From Hexactinellida sp. DTS-2022 (lineage: Eukaryota > Porifera > Hexactinellida): DNA of 64,000 nt. This document shows, in pieces, positions 1 to 11,392 of the stretch. Within the stretch, counting starts at the first letter, position 1. Each line of letters opens with the position of its first letter. The notes under the pieces are model-generated. The model saw only the letters and a list, made by a program, of their open reading frames with translations, searched no databases and had not been told where the DNA came from. The stretch lies in NCBI GenBank assembly GCA_028753945.1, contig JAPNXP010000014.1, forward strand, positions 1,860,001 to 1,924,000. Direction: 5' to 3'. The position numbers were made by a program, and so were the translations under genes.

Positions 1-258
1 TTGCTATAACGAGGCTCTTTCAGTAAACTTAATCTAGGCTTTGTTACCATTATTAAATTACATTTTCCACATTCTCTTTCCTCATTTAATATGTATTACA
101 CTTTCTACACACTGATTCAATTCATAATAAATTTTCCATTTAGTTCCTACTTCATAATTCTTCTCGATACTCTACAAGACAAATGCACATTAAGACAAGT
201 ATTGAAGAGTTTACTATAAAAATATGTCTTAGTTCCAGATAGTTCACCCCTAATTATT
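1..258. other. AT-rich sequence, no gene seen
   Basis: No long open frame, no recognisable domain and no clear repeat structure. It leads into the minisatellite that starts near position 259. Confidence 0.5.
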
Positions 259-431
259 TAGGTCTTATTCCAACATATTTCATTTAGGTCTTATTCCATA
301 TTGGACAATATTTTAGTTCTTATTCCATCATATTTCATTTTAGGTCTTATTCCAACTTGGACAATATTTTAGGTCTTATTCCAACTTAACCCATTTTAGG
401 TCTTATTCCAATCTCATTTAGGTCTTATTCC
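259..431. repeat. Minisatellite built on TTAGGTCTTATTCCAAC
   Basis: At least seven imperfect copies of the core AGGTCTTATTCCA follow each other. The spacing is irregular because some copies carry a spacer like TTGGACAATATTT or CATATTTCAT. The array stops at the edge of the MULE transposase remnant, so it may be a subterminal repeat of that element; this is inference. Confidence 0.75.
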
Positions 432-822
432 AGCGACTCTTGCATTTGTACCTGAAATGGACGTGATTGATTGTTTTAATTTATTAATGCAGGACTTCCC
501 TGAATCTGCGATGAACATAGGGAAATATTTCGAAGATAAATATATAGGTAAAAGATTACCAAATGGGAGTGGAAGAATTCCAATGTTTCCAATCAGGCTG
601 TGGAACCTGTATTCGAGAGTAAGCAATCACCAAGCTCGCACTAACAACCATGTGGAAGGTTGGCATAATGCCTTTCAGTCAACGATATCATGCTCTCATC
701 CATCTATTGGAAAGCTATTAACATTTCTACAACGTCAACAGTCATTGAAGGAGGCTATATTGGCAAAATGGGAGGCAGGTGAAGTCATACACCCGTCTAA
801 ACTAAAGTCAAGTACGCAATGA
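430..822 (+). pseudogene. MULE (Mutator-like) transposase C-terminal fragment
   Basis: The open frame, with an ATG at 457, encodes the tail of a Mutator-like transposase of the animal type. The diagnostic stretch is IPMFPIRLWNLYSRV (about residues 41-55) followed by TNNHVEGWHNAFQS and HPSIGKLLTFLQRQQ. These match the conserved W..Y.RV ... TNN..EGWH ... Q..Q pattern downstream of the catalytic core in MULE transposases. The MULE zinc-finger and DDE core that should precede it are absent, so this is a truncated relic. No matching terminal repeats were found. The fragment sits directly behind the minisatellite at 259-431. Assignment rests on remembered family motifs, not a search. Confidence 0.75.
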
Positions 823-831
823 AAGAGTTGG

Positions 832-1050
832 AAGTATCGTTTCAAACTACCATAATCATGAGAAATTAGCATGCTTAAGAGGGATAGCTCATAACTTTGA
901 TATGTGATTTCTTATTATAAACATAAATAATTCCTACTTTTCATTATCATTATCATATATTATGCATCAATTTGATTATATTCGCAAATCAAGACATTAA
1001 ATTCATTATCATATATTATGAATCAATTTGGTTGTTATAGGTTATACGCT
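832..1050. other. AT-rich spacer, no gene seen
   Basis: Contains a short imperfect direct repeat around ATTCATTATCATATATTATG (near 941-960 and 1000-1020). No coding potential seen. Confidence 0.4.
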
Positions 1051-1622
1051 GTTTTGACAAAAACTGTCTGGTCGGACAATTTTTGTCAAACACTAAATAC
1101 AATCCTGAATATCCGGATTTTTTGATTATCCGGGAACCCTTGGTTGATTTAATACAGTGTGTTTATCCTAATTATCCCAACTTGTTTTGAGTGATCCCAA
1201 AGAGTTCGGATGATCAAGGTTATGCTGTATTAGATTATTAGATGAGTTTAAACAGAGTTAGATTCTCACTTGTCATTTTCTAGTATACGTATTTACTGTT
1301 TTATCACAGATTCTCTTCTTGCGTAATATGCTTACAAATATGAATGGCGGGTTTCATTATGGATCCTGTTACCCCATATTTTTGTTGCCGTACACTATTG
1401 AAAAAATGTTTCCCCGAACATTATTCTCTAGAACATACTGTTCCCCACGACTATACGTATTTCCCTTGAATATAAGCAATGCACTTTTATGTTCATCTCT
1501 GAGGACAGTCCAAGAACCAAGCATATCCGAGTGAGGCCCTGTATGACACTTTCATGTCGTTGTAATAGTATCGTTTGGCTAGATTTGACAAAACTGTACG
1601 GGCGGACAGTTTTTGTCAAAAC
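1051..1622. mobile_element. MITE with TIR GTTTTGACAAAAACTGTC
   Basis: The left end GTTTTGACAAAAACTGTC (1051-1068) is the inverse of the right end GACAGTTTTTGTCAAAAC (1605-1622). Each end is itself nearly palindromic, because a TTTGTCAAA half follows close behind. The interior holds no domain. No clean target duplication was found; ACGC occurs on both sides but offset by a base. Confidence 0.6.
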
Positions 1623-2540
1623 AACGCAATCAAAAGAAGTGCATATTCGACGAATATTCCATTCGAGTGATTCGACGAAGAGATTCGACGTATTTTCCGT
1701 CTACGAAATTTCAGTGATTCTTATAAAAATCTCTTAAAGAATATTTTTGAAAATTTTACACAGGAGGACAATGAAGAAATGCATGCATAGTTTGATTTTG
1801 AGTTTGTTAGAAGTGAAATACTTAACATTCCTAACCCTCTATTTAATAATTCACAAATTGAATGTCTAATACGTAGTTGGGTATATACCTTAAAAATTCT
1901 AAAGAAGATCGATACTGCAAAGATTTTCAAGTTTGTAACGATACCGGATTTTCAATGATTGAATTCCTTAATAGAGGCTCACTTAATTATACATCTGAAA
2001 GTATCTACCAATCTCTCATCATAATGGATTGATCTTTTTGAAAATGGATTACCATTCACATGTATTTCAACTATTTACGAGGGATCCTGCCGTCGGAATT
2101 TGGTTCAGTTGTCACTTATTATTGAAGGAAAAGTATAGTGAAATTGGACGTAATGGTAATCGTAACCACATTTCCTCCCCCTGTCGTCATTGATGTACTA
2201 CTACTTAACTGCTCTTCTAGTAGAACTCAGATCACTATTCTATTAATTTTCCTTCATACTATTATCTTTGTTTGTTGCTTTTTATACTTATTTTACGTTA
2301 TGATTCGTATATTTATATATATTATATATATATATTTACAATACCTTAAATATATACCTTACAATTCTTAATTTTCTTAGAAGGGTGGTGAATTATCAAT
2401 TATTTCCCTTCACATTGATAGTCTACATTAATTTAGAGCTGTAATGGGATTTAGATCTCAAACTATAGTAACTGACCTCACCAATCCCTGGTCCAAGTCC
2501 ATAAATCAGCGCCATTGCCTTACTATGACAAAACCCTCCT
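1623..2540. other. AT-rich region without recognisable gene
   Basis: Short frames only. A TA/AT-rich run lies at about 2295-2370. No domain or inverted-repeat structure that I can support. Confidence 0.4.
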
Positions 2541-2550
2541 TTTCAATGTC

Positions 2551-2662
2551 TCTTGTGTCATGAAATTGATTTAATGCTTAATCATCCAGACGAACGAATA
2601 CTCGTTCGTTTTGAAAAAGGTTCGTTCGTTACATTTCGAATATTCGTTTCAGCACTAATTTT
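2551..2662. repeat. Partial copy of the CGAATATTCG MITE family
   Basis: The stretch from ATTGATTTAATGCTTA through GGTTCGTTCGTTACATTTCG to CGTTTCAGCACTA parallels 9661-9764, the right half of the MITE at 9350-9764. Only this half is present. Confidence 0.6.
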
Positions 2663-2840
2663 AAGTTAAATAATAATTATATAATTTTATTAGTCAGTAT
2701 TTTTTAAATATAGTGGTGAAAACACCTCTAGGTCATTCTATTAAATTAATTTTAAAATTACTTTTATTCTTTATTTTATATTTTTTATTACTTTACTATC
2801 TGAAACTTTCTTGAATTTTCCCCTATATTATTCTTACGTC

Positions 2841-2925
2841 TAGTATAATACAATGGTAGCACAGTTGTTTAAGGTTGACCCACTCACACTGTGGATTGAT
2901 TCCAAACCCTGTTTTCTCTATTCTT
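2841..2925 (+). repeat. tRNA-like segment, possible SINE head
   Basis: AATACAATGGTAGCACAG resembles a tRNA A box and GGATTGATTCCAAAC, 30-odd bases on, resembles a B box. No cloverleaf with a sound acceptor stem can be drawn, so this is at best a tRNA-derived SINE remnant. Confidence 0.25.
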
Positions 2926-2929
2926 CATC

Positions 2930-4059
2930 ATGATTTACTGAATTAGTTTGATTGATTTACTGTTTAGGAAAACCTTTTATTGTTACGGTTACAAATAACC
3001 TCGCCTAACATGTTTGAAAATCAGTTTTAATTATAAATATTGCTCTTTTTATGATTCGAAATTTTATCTTGAAACTTAGAATAATTAGTTATTTAGTTTA
3101 TTCCATAATTGTTCCGTTCATTTTAGTAATAAGCCACGTCTTTAATTGCTAATAGTTAATCCTTCGAGTTTTTGTTCCGACGACTCCAACATAATGTGCC
3201 TTCCACTTAGTGTTTATAATTTATCCCTGTTGAAAAGCACTACTTGTAATATTTGGGTACTCATTCGTTCTCACTTTCTCATGTTTATACACCTTTATTT
3301 TGCACACAAACAGTTACTTAGATCTCGCCTACTTGGCACGCCATGATTGAAATACCTCCGGACTCCTCCCATGGACACGAGATTAATAACCGGACTAATA
3401 AATTCCCCTCCCCAGATTCTTCAATTACCACCTTCCGGAAATTAATACAACTTCCGTTCCCAAAAAGGATTCAAAACTAATCCATAATTATACAGATCTT
3501 TCAAATTATTGGTGGTTTTTGAGCCAATCAATAGATTAACTGGTTATTCCTAACAGGGATCAAACACCAACGATTTTACCTCTGAACTATCAAATAATAT
3601 TCAGTAAATCTTTGAAAGTAAATAAATTTCTCAAACACCCATTTTTTAAGACTAAAGTTCTAGGTTTATTTACTAAATACGTATTACTATACTTTTCCTT
3701 CTGAAACTTCAGATATTAACTGTTGCCCAGGAAGGTGAAAGTGAAAGTTAATTGAATTTCAATGCCACGGTTTGGAACAATCCATGGGCACAATGTCTCT
3801 AGTCCCTACCGGTTATTCTATGAGTACACTGCCACTAGATACAGAGATGATATAGCACGGTTTAAAAGGAAAGCCAGAGAGTGTGTAAATCAGTCTATTG
3901 ATGAGATGCGGAATTCTTCAGATTCTGTGGATGTAGAAGGTATGATCTAACTTCTGATAATTTAGAGATGCTTGTGGATAATCAGATATATTATTTAGCC
4001 GTTTTTGTCACTTAAAAATAAAATATATCAGTGCAGTGCCAGTAATGCGAACTGCCCAG
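2930..4059. other. AT-rich region; one unassigned short frame at 3762-3950
   Basis: One 62-codon frame starts at ATG 3762 and encodes MPRFGTIHGHNVSSPYRLFY and then a basic, hydrophilic stretch. A consensus-like donor (GAAG|GTATGA) lies near 3940, so it could be a first exon, but I do not recognise the peptide and see no continuation. The rest shows no gene. Confidence 0.25.
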
Positions 4060-4329
4060 GGGCCTTATTTACTAACATTTCTTAAGATTTGCTTAGTTTT
4101 CGTTAAGAAAACTTAACGGAAATCTAGATTATGCTTAACTTTAAGCACAAACTAAAATTTTGCTTAAGTTTAATCAAAGTCTAAGAAAAATTTAAGTTTT
4201 TGCTTAGTTTTGGTTAAGTTATCTTAAAGTTAGAAAACTTAACGGAAATCTTAGATTTTGCTTGAGTTCTAGTCAAACTTAAGTTTTTTGAGAAAATAAT
4301 TTTCTTGTAAATTGCATGTTTTGGGGATA

Positions 4330-4755
4330 TATATCATATGCCCTTCGGTCTCGGTCACTTCTCTACGGATAATTAAATCGTTACGAGGTTTTGCTTTTTT
4401 CAATGGACAGTTAAGGTCATATATAATAAATACCTTAATTCCCATCCATCCCAATCTTTACCCTCCGTACGGATATATTTGAGATTATCTTAAACATAAT
4501 CGTACTAAATATTAGCTATAGTTGTGTAAAGTACCCCTAATGTATCAATTTTAAATAAGTCTTATATTTTTGAACATTACTTAATTACTTAAGGATTATG
4601 AATGCAAATTTCGAAATCAGCAAACTGTTTACCTATTATACATTTTGAAGATAGTGTATTTCTCAAATGTAAATGCGGTTTTCCCCCATCCCTTTAATAG
4701 AATACGGACAAACACACAAACACACGACAATGGGTTTTTAATCATATAGATAGAT
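4330..4755 (+). repeat. Dispersed repeat (CCCTTCGGTCTCGGTCAC ... AACACACGACAATGGG) inside Harbinger
   Basis: It starts with CCCTTCGGTCTCGGTCAC and ends with a run of CAAACACACAAACACACGAC and then ATCATATAGAT. Related copies occur near 15610-17222 and 58100-58530, and a head-only fragment lies at 10800-10855 (-). Part of its middle (4435-4600) is also repeated at 8425-8590. No terminal inverted repeats were found; the type is unknown to me. Confidence 0.55.
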
Positions 4756-5146
4756 ATATTATTTGGTGAATAAGTTTGTATCCATGACTCCAAAGTTGAA
4801 CTTATTTTAAATATTTGTACATTACTTATGCAGTTATGCCAATTAAGTCGTATTATACTTAAATTTACCTGAAGATCATAAACATCCTAATACTTCGCAC
4901 TAGTTTTCTGTCTAATGATCAATAAATATTATTCTCAGAAAAATTGCAGACCCTAGACACGAATACTAAATTTTTCTCGCATGTAGTAATATGATACTTA
5001 TAGGTAATTATAGAATTATATATTTATATTATTATAGGCTATAAATTTCTCAAAATAGTTAATGTATAATATCTTGTGCAGCAGCAATTTTCTGACAATT
5101 TACTCAGTTTAGGTATAGTTAACATTAAATTCTATATATTCTTAAC

Positions 5147-6158
5147 ATGGCATCTGCACTAAGTTTGATTGAGATTGAAATTGAATTTATACAAAGAAGC
5201 TTACGTAGACAGCAAGTTTTTAGAGATCGACTTAACCCCCTGGATGCACTCAGTATATGTTCCTCGAACTATTGGAAAGGATTTCTACGAAACTATATCG
5301 CACCACAGCACGTTCTTACCCAATTGGTCCTGCTACACAACTAGCAGTAGCTCTACTATTTTTAGCTACCGGTACATTTCAGACAGTAGTCGCATCCGCA
5401 CATGGGATCTCCCAAACATCTGTATCCTAATGCCTAACTGCTGTATGTGAGGAATTAACAGCTATTGCTCCTACATATATTTAATTTCCAAATACATCTC
5501 GACAAAAAGTCATTCAAAGATTCTCCTCAAAAAATACAAGTTTCCACTAGTTCTCGGGAGTATTGATTGTTCACATGTTTCCGTCCTTGCGCCATATCTA
5601 ATGAAGATAACTATGTTAACCGAAAGGGATTTAATTATACTAACATACAAGCGATTTGTGACCACGAATTTCACTTCATTAATGCTGTTGTTAAATGGCC
5701 GGGATGTACTCATGATGCTTTCATATGGCGACGATCAGGCATAAATCAAAAGATAAAACTGGTGAGATCGAAACTGTACATAGGTGGTTCTTAGGTGATA
5801 GTGCTTATGGATTAAAACAAAACTTAATGACTCCTATAAAATCTTCAATTCTCCTGAGCACAGAAGGTATAATCGGGCTTTTCTTAAAGCTCGCCAAACC
5901 ATTGAGTGTACTTTCGGAATATGGAAGAGCCGTTGGAGATCAATGGATAAAACAGGAGGATCCTTTTGTTATAGCCCTGAAAAATGTTGCAAAATTATAT
6001 TGGCTACAATGGTGCTGCATAACATGTGTATTAGCCATTGCTTCTTAGGCGATTTTGAAATGTTGATGACTGATCCTATCCCTGATATAGTCCCACCGGA
6101 ACCTTCAGAAAATGGATTAATAATGAGAGGATCAATAATATCAGAATTTGTTGCTTAA
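5147..6158 (+). pseudogene. HARBI1-type Harbinger transposase, frameshifted
   Basis: Starts at ATG 5147 (MASALSLIEIEIEFIQRSLR) and reads through three frames. In order: a helical N-terminal part; LLFLATGTFQTVVASAHGIS near 5350-5410; the first catalytic Asp in GSIDCSHVSVLAP (about 5555-5595); a following VNRKGFNYTNIQAICDHEF; the second Asp in PGCTHDAFIW (about 5700-5730); GDSAYGL (about 5790); and the catalytic Glu in TIECTFGIWKSRWRS (about 5905-5945). It ends SEFVA-stop at 6158. At least two frameshifts and one or more stops break it, so it cannot make protein. Order and motifs match the nuclease-like HARBI1/Harbinger transposase. It converges with the Myb-like gene on the other strand, as in typical Harbinger elements. 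Confidence 0.85.
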
Positions 6159-6404
6159 TTATGCTGTTGTATACTACATTGAATTTACACTAGTAGAGTA
6201 GGTAATAGTATAATTACAAAGTTATATTAGAGAATACTATTTATTGGAGAACTATTAGCGAACTATCTATCTTTGATTACTTGGTTAATTAATTAGTAGA
6301 AATCCATTAATAATCGGTAGTAGGAGGATACATTGATGGATGAGGAGGAAAATTCTTCACATAGGGATTTGAAACATAAGATCCGACTGCTGCTACAGGA
6401 TGCT

Positions 6405-7105
6405 CTAAGCCTGGCTGGGGAACGCAGCTAACAGTCTGTTTTGGTTCGCGAGTATCTCGGGGATTCTTTCCATCATTATATCCCCAATTCGTTTCAGGTT
6501 GTACTCAATTTTCTCCATTCTAAGTTCTATATTCTTCATGCAATCCAATTTCTGCTGTTCTTTCCCGAGGAGAATATGTTTAATTTGTGTGAGATGACTT
6601 TGAGATAAACTATGTGTGGAGTATTTTCTCTTGCGATTGGGCAGTACCTCAAACTTAGGCTGGTCATCATCAGTTGAGAAGATTGGACTTATTGGCATCT
6701 GCTGGTCAGACTCAATGGAGAGCTGATATCTATCCCAGAAGCAATGCCCTCAAACACTTTTCCCTTAATACTTCTAATTTTGTCCTCCAATAGTGTTAAC
6801 TCGGCCCCAGGGGGACCTCCGCCAGTTTTATGAATTGAAGCAAGCTTATCAGCGATTAGTGGTTTATGTTTGCTCTAGAGGTTAGACCACTTTTTAAGTA
6901 TATCGTCTCTAGTTCTTGTTACCTCATGTAGAGATGATAACTTAGAGGTGACTTCCTTCCAAACCAAAGTCTTCTCTTCGAAAGTAAATGAAGTACCTAA
7001 GCTGCCGAATAACTGCGACTTGTTTTCTTGGATTATGTCCACCATGGAATGGATTTCTTGGGTGGAAATTTTTTTGGAACGGGTTTTGGACTTTTCGAGG
7101 GTCAT
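6405..7105 (-). pseudogene. Harbinger Myb/SANT-like DNA-binding partner, decayed
   Basis: Two consecutive minus-strand frames fit the second Harbinger gene. The upstream one (7105-6875) starts MTLEKSKTRSKKISTQEIHS and shows a Myb/SANT-like trihelix pattern: spaced W/F/L residues, then TLVWKEVTSKLSSLHEV and TRDDILKKWSNL. The downstream one (6698-6405) has a basic patch NRKRKYSTHS and a long amphipathic helix rich in L, I and M that probably forms a coiled coil. In Harbinger the Myb-like protein carries the transposase into the nucleus and binds the element ends. The two parts are separated by a stop near 6875 and by unmatched sequence, so the gene is probably broken. Confidence 0.65.
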
Positions 7106-7563
7106 TTGGTTAAGAATGCAATTATGTAGTTATTGTTACATTGTTATTTATATATCCGGTGTTTACATAGTATATGTTCGTTAGTTTAAGTTTGTGATAA
7201 GTTTGAAACAAAATAATCTCAGTCATCTACCCTTACTTAGAGATTTTTCTATTAAGCCAATGATTGAATTCATTGGATTTATTATAATTAACAGTTTATT
7301 CAACGTCCGGTATGACTTAAGTTTTAGCTCAAGTTTTAGTCAGAGTTAATAAAATTCTTAGAAAATTCTATGAATTTGCTTAAAGTTAAGCAAATTCTTA
7401 GTTTTTGCTTAAGTTTTATTTAGTGAATACCAACTTAAGTGTTGCTTAAGTACTGATTTTAGTTTAAGCAAAAACTAAGTTTGTGCTTAATTTTAAGCAA
7501 AAACTAAGAATTTGCTTAAAGTTAAGCATTTTTTAAGTTAATAAGTTATAAATAAGGCCCCAG

Positions 7564-9349
7564 GTCAAACCTTGGAAGATTCGACAGCCTGGCCCAATAA
7601 AAACTTTATGGCGAAATTATACTAAGTATCATCCGATCCCTGATACAAAATACGGTCGTCATTCCCCCTCCAGTCGTCAAAAAGCATCGCGATCGTGATC
7701 TGGTGATCAAAGATCTTCTGATCCTAATACATTTTCTTTTAATCATATAGTTAGGTAAAATTTATATTTACAATCTCTCCAATCTATACAAAATTTTGTC
7801 CAAACGAATATTAGTTTCAGACTAATATTCGTTCCTTCATTGCCATCGAATATTCGATATATTCGTTTTAACCTAAAAACTCCGAGTAATGGCAGTTAAT
7901 TTATAATTGAATGCATCAACTCATTATGTGTTTAGCCTCTTCCATATCTTACTCGACAATGTTTATCCAAACTCTAATATAGGTAGTAGGTACTATTTAG
8001 TATTCACCTATATATAATACTGAATCTGGAAAATTATCTACATATTAACAACACAAATGGTTAGTGTTTCTTTGTTTGGATGTTGTCCGTATTTAATGTG
8101 AAATCCCATGCTACCTGGAGTGATTAAATTTGGTATATATGTGTAGTTTGTCAAAGCGACATTGCCACATAGGTGACAGGTCTATTGATTTTTATGCGAA
8201 ATATTGTGACGATGATATCATACGATTAACTTTTCAAATTTGACTCGACTAGCATAAAATTATATAAAAATATGCAAATCATATTGGAACACCATTGAAA
8301 TTTATCAGTTGCTTAAACACTTACTTAACTAAAGTTATTAGCTAAAAAGGTGTCCTTTTCTTTTTAACAATATTTAGTTGATCTGATTTGTTTGGTTAGG
8401 CCATATAAAATATATAACTTGTTTGTCATTCCCGTCCTTCCCAATTTTACCCTCCGTCCGGATCTATTTTATTATTATCTTATGAACATAAAAGTACAAA
8501 TATTAGCTATAAATTAGTACTCCTAATGTATCAATTTTTATTAAGTCTTGTATTTTATAGCATTACTTTAATTATTTAAGCATTGTCATGTGATTTTCTA
8601 ATAAATTAAATATTTATATTTTTTTTTGCATAGGATAATTTTTTTTGCATAGGATAATGTTTTTTGCATATTATTGGTAATTAAAATAAAATAAAATCTC
8701 GTCCGCCGTCCGTATTTTCTGAAAATATTTGTATGATAAACAATACAAATTTATTACCCGGCCTTAAAAGAATATATTACACTAAGATGAAATGTAATTT
8801 AAATATTGAAATTCTTGTTAAATTAAACATTCGGGAAGTGCAATCATAAGAAGTTTTTTAATGGTATCAATGTGGCTGCTTGATCGTTTCGGATGGTGTC
8901 TTTGAAAACCTTGCTCAGTTTTTCGCCTGAAGTTCTTGCCGCAGTTTACATTTAGATTTCAATTCATACAATCCTGAATCATAAAGTGAAATTGTATGAT
9001 TGTGGGCATGTTTGGATTCGATCACTAATTGTATTCAAATTAGATCTAACTTGGCTGTTCCTTTACAATGATGTATATTTCGATGAAAAACACATACATA
9101 AATAGGTTACCTTATTAATTGATTTATCTTGTGTGCATTTGATACCGTCTATAGTCATGACAATAGAACCTATTTTGTACTTATAATTGTTGCAAGAATA
9201 TTCCATGTTAATTCAAAAATGGAGATTTCGAATAAATCGAATTCATATTTACACACTTTATAATATAAACAACAGACTAATAATCGGTAACCAAAGCACT
9301 AAGACCAATACTGGGCCATTATACTATAGTATAGTCGGCACAGTAAAAA
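7564..9349. other. AT-rich region with repeat fragments, no gene
   Basis: 7796-7880 carries CGAATATTCG-type palindromes of the MITE family at 9350-9764. 8425-8590 is a second copy of the sequence at 4435-4600 (TTTACCCTCCGT, CCTAATGTATCAATTTT). Two identical 19-bp units TTTTTTTTGCATAGGATAA sit at about 8621-8660. Nothing looks coding. Confidence 0.5.
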
Positions 9350-9764
9350 CTAGCGCTGAAACGAATATACCGAATATTCGAATATTCGTTCGAAATAATT
9401 GAACGAATATTCGTTCGTTTGCAAACGAATATTCGTTAGGAAACGAATATTCGTTTGGACGAATATTAGATTGAAACGGATATTTCGTTAACTAATTTTG
9501 GACAACAACAAGACTTTTGTATAGCTTAGAGATATCGTAAATATAAATTCCCACTTAAACTAGCTGATTATTAGTTACTTGTGTATAATACACTTTGTAA
9601 CTATTATTATACCATTGTAACATTATCAAAAACCTATTTTCCAATGTATTTTGTCTCTAGAAATTGATTTATTGCTTAGTCATCCAAACGAAGGAATATT
9701 CGAATATTCGTTCGTTTAGAAAAAGGTTCGTTCGTTACATTTCGAATATTCGTTTCAGCCCTAG
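9350..9764. mobile_element. MITE with TIR CTAGSGCTGAAACGAATAT
   Basis: Left end CTAGCGCTGAAACGAATAT and right end ATTCGTTTCAGCCCTAG are inverse repeats. TAAAA flanks both sides (one extra A on the left). The first 130 bases after the left end are a cluster of CGAATATTCG palindromes, and a similar cluster sits before the right end. Non-coding. Probably hAT-related from its A/T-flanked CTAG ends, but this is inference. Confidence 0.65.
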
Positions 9765-10060
9765 TAAAACGATTGTTGATTGATTGCAAACCTTTCTACA
9801 ACTCTCTATTTAGAAAGTAGACTATAAAGTAAGTTAATAATTATTGAAGATTCTACATAAAAATTGTTTAATGAAGAGAATAGAACTGCAAAACGGTATT
9901 ATTCTCTTCATTATACCATTTATTATGTAGAAACAAATAAATTTGCGATAGTTAGATATGCTTAAGATCAAACTGTGGTTAATCGTGACCTTCGTTATAT
10001 AAGGCCTTACTACTACTCCGAACCATGGATTACTTAAAGGCCATTAATTATTAGCTAACA
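9765..10060. other. AT-rich spacer with an imperfect palindrome
   Basis: 9850-9950 forms an imperfect stem: TCTACATAAAAATTGTTTAATGAAG against TATACCATTTATTATGTAGA, with a matching AGAGAATA/TATTCTCT inside. No gene. Confidence 0.45.
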
Positions 10061-10797
10061 TATCTTTATCTCAATAGCTAGTAATGAATGACCGGAGAAA
10101 TGCATTATAATTCTATAGGAAGTTAGGAACATGATATCAAGGCATACATAACACCCTTTAGAATTGTGATATGTCACCATTTGATTACGTACTCACTATT
10201 TTTCGTGGGAATTATCGTGTTGGTATAGCCTGCTTTTAACATAGTTAGACGCGTTATAAATGTTCAAAATTGGACCATGAGGATGTCCATAACTAGTTGA
10301 ATGAAATATATCGAAATTATAAATGCAATGTTGACACATTCCTCGGTTGCCAGGGAAATGCATATTTCTTAAAATGAGCCATAACTCAAAATCTATCACT
10401 TTTATGTAAACTATGCTAGTACTCATCTATCCTCAATTGGTAACTCCCTATTCATTGATAATACATTTTCTAGGCCTAACTTCAATGATCTTTGAGATAA
10501 TGAGATTATTAGCACTTAATTCTTTAGATGGTAATACACTCATTATCTATTTCATTCAACTAGTTATGGACATCTCCTCATGTTCCAATTTTGAACATTT
10601 ATGACGCGTTTAACTATGTTAAAAGCAGGCTATAAAAACACGTTAATTCCCACGAAAAATAGCGACTACGTAATCAAATGGTGATATATCACAATTCTAA
10701 AGGGTGTTATGTATGCCTTTGATATCATGTTCCTAACTTCCTATACAATTATAATACATTTCTCAGGTCTGTCAATACTAACTATTGAGATAAATAT
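10061..10797. mobile_element. Foldback-type element with ~250-bp inverted arms
   Basis: The left arm (10061-10311: ATCTCAATAGCTAGTA ... GTTGAATGAAATAT) is inverted in the right arm (10548-10797), with diverged positions and small indels. About 235 bases of spacer separate them, with no open frame of note. Flanking duplications were not identified. Confidence 0.7.
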
Positions 10798-11392
10798 AAC
10801 ACGAACAAACAAAGCTCGCGAAGCGACCGAGACCGAAGGGCTCGTATTTGTAGAAAAGCAATTGATAGTCACATTTTTGAGATGTGATAATGTATGCGCA
10901 ATAGGATTGCTAAGGGAACCAAAGGCCCACGAGGCCCCTGTGGTCAGAGGCCCCTGGGCACAGGCACAGTAGGCCCGTCCGTTAATCCGGCCCTGCTTAA
11001 AGTGTGCGTTGGTACAGTCGCTTTGCTCCGGAAAATGTATAAGCTTCCGTATAGGAACATGATGTAATAGATAGTGTCCCTCATTGCGATTATCTATTTC
11101 AAAATTATCTAATTGTATCCTAATTATTACTATCTTTTTAAATATTTTGAATTTGAACTTTGTATAGACCACAGTTGGACACTTTGATCCTTTAGTAAAT
11201 ACATGCTAGGCTTAAGTTAATAGTTATATCATGTTCTTATGGTTACAAATTTGTGGTTGGAATTTGAATGATATATGACCCACGACCGTTCTTGGCGTTC
11301 ACAAAAATATTCGCCTGTGATTCGAGGCTTTCTCGAACACCTTTTGCAAGATGCTATGATTTTTATGCCGTAATTCCTATATGACATGCTAT
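10798..11392. other. Repeat fragments, no gene
   Basis: 10800-10855 on the minus strand reads ATACGAGCCCTTCGGTCTCG, the head of the repeat seen at 4330 and 15610. 10915-10997 is a GC-rich piece ending TTAATCCGGCCCTG, like the right end of the MITE at 52138-52272, but its partner end was not found. The rest is featureless. Confidence 0.45.

Larger units (their letters stand above)
4060..7560 (+). mobile_element. Harbinger (PIF/Harbinger) DNA transposon, complete ends
   Basis: The element starts GGGCCTTATTTACTAAC (4060) and ends with the inverse, TAAATAAGGCCC (7560), flanked on both sides by CAG (4057-4059 and 7561-7563). A 3-bp duplication is the Harbinger hallmark, and CWG targets are known for animal Harbingers. 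Both subterminal zones (4080-4280 and 7310-7545) are packed with variants of TTTTGCTTAAGTTT and GTTAAGCAAAAAC. The interior holds the two genes expected of the superfamily: a HARBI1-type transposase (+) and a divergent Myb-like protein (-). A dispersed repeat interrupts the left part (about 4330-4755). Confidence 0.88.

Noticed and set aside
259..431. CRISPR-like array (regular AGGTCTTATTCCA repeats)
   Set aside because: Repeats are short, spacing is irregular, spacers are themselves repeated, and the context is eukaryotic.
10741..11172. 143-codon minus-strand frame
   Set aside because: It runs across the foldback arm, a repeat head and a GC-rich MITE fragment and shows no domain.
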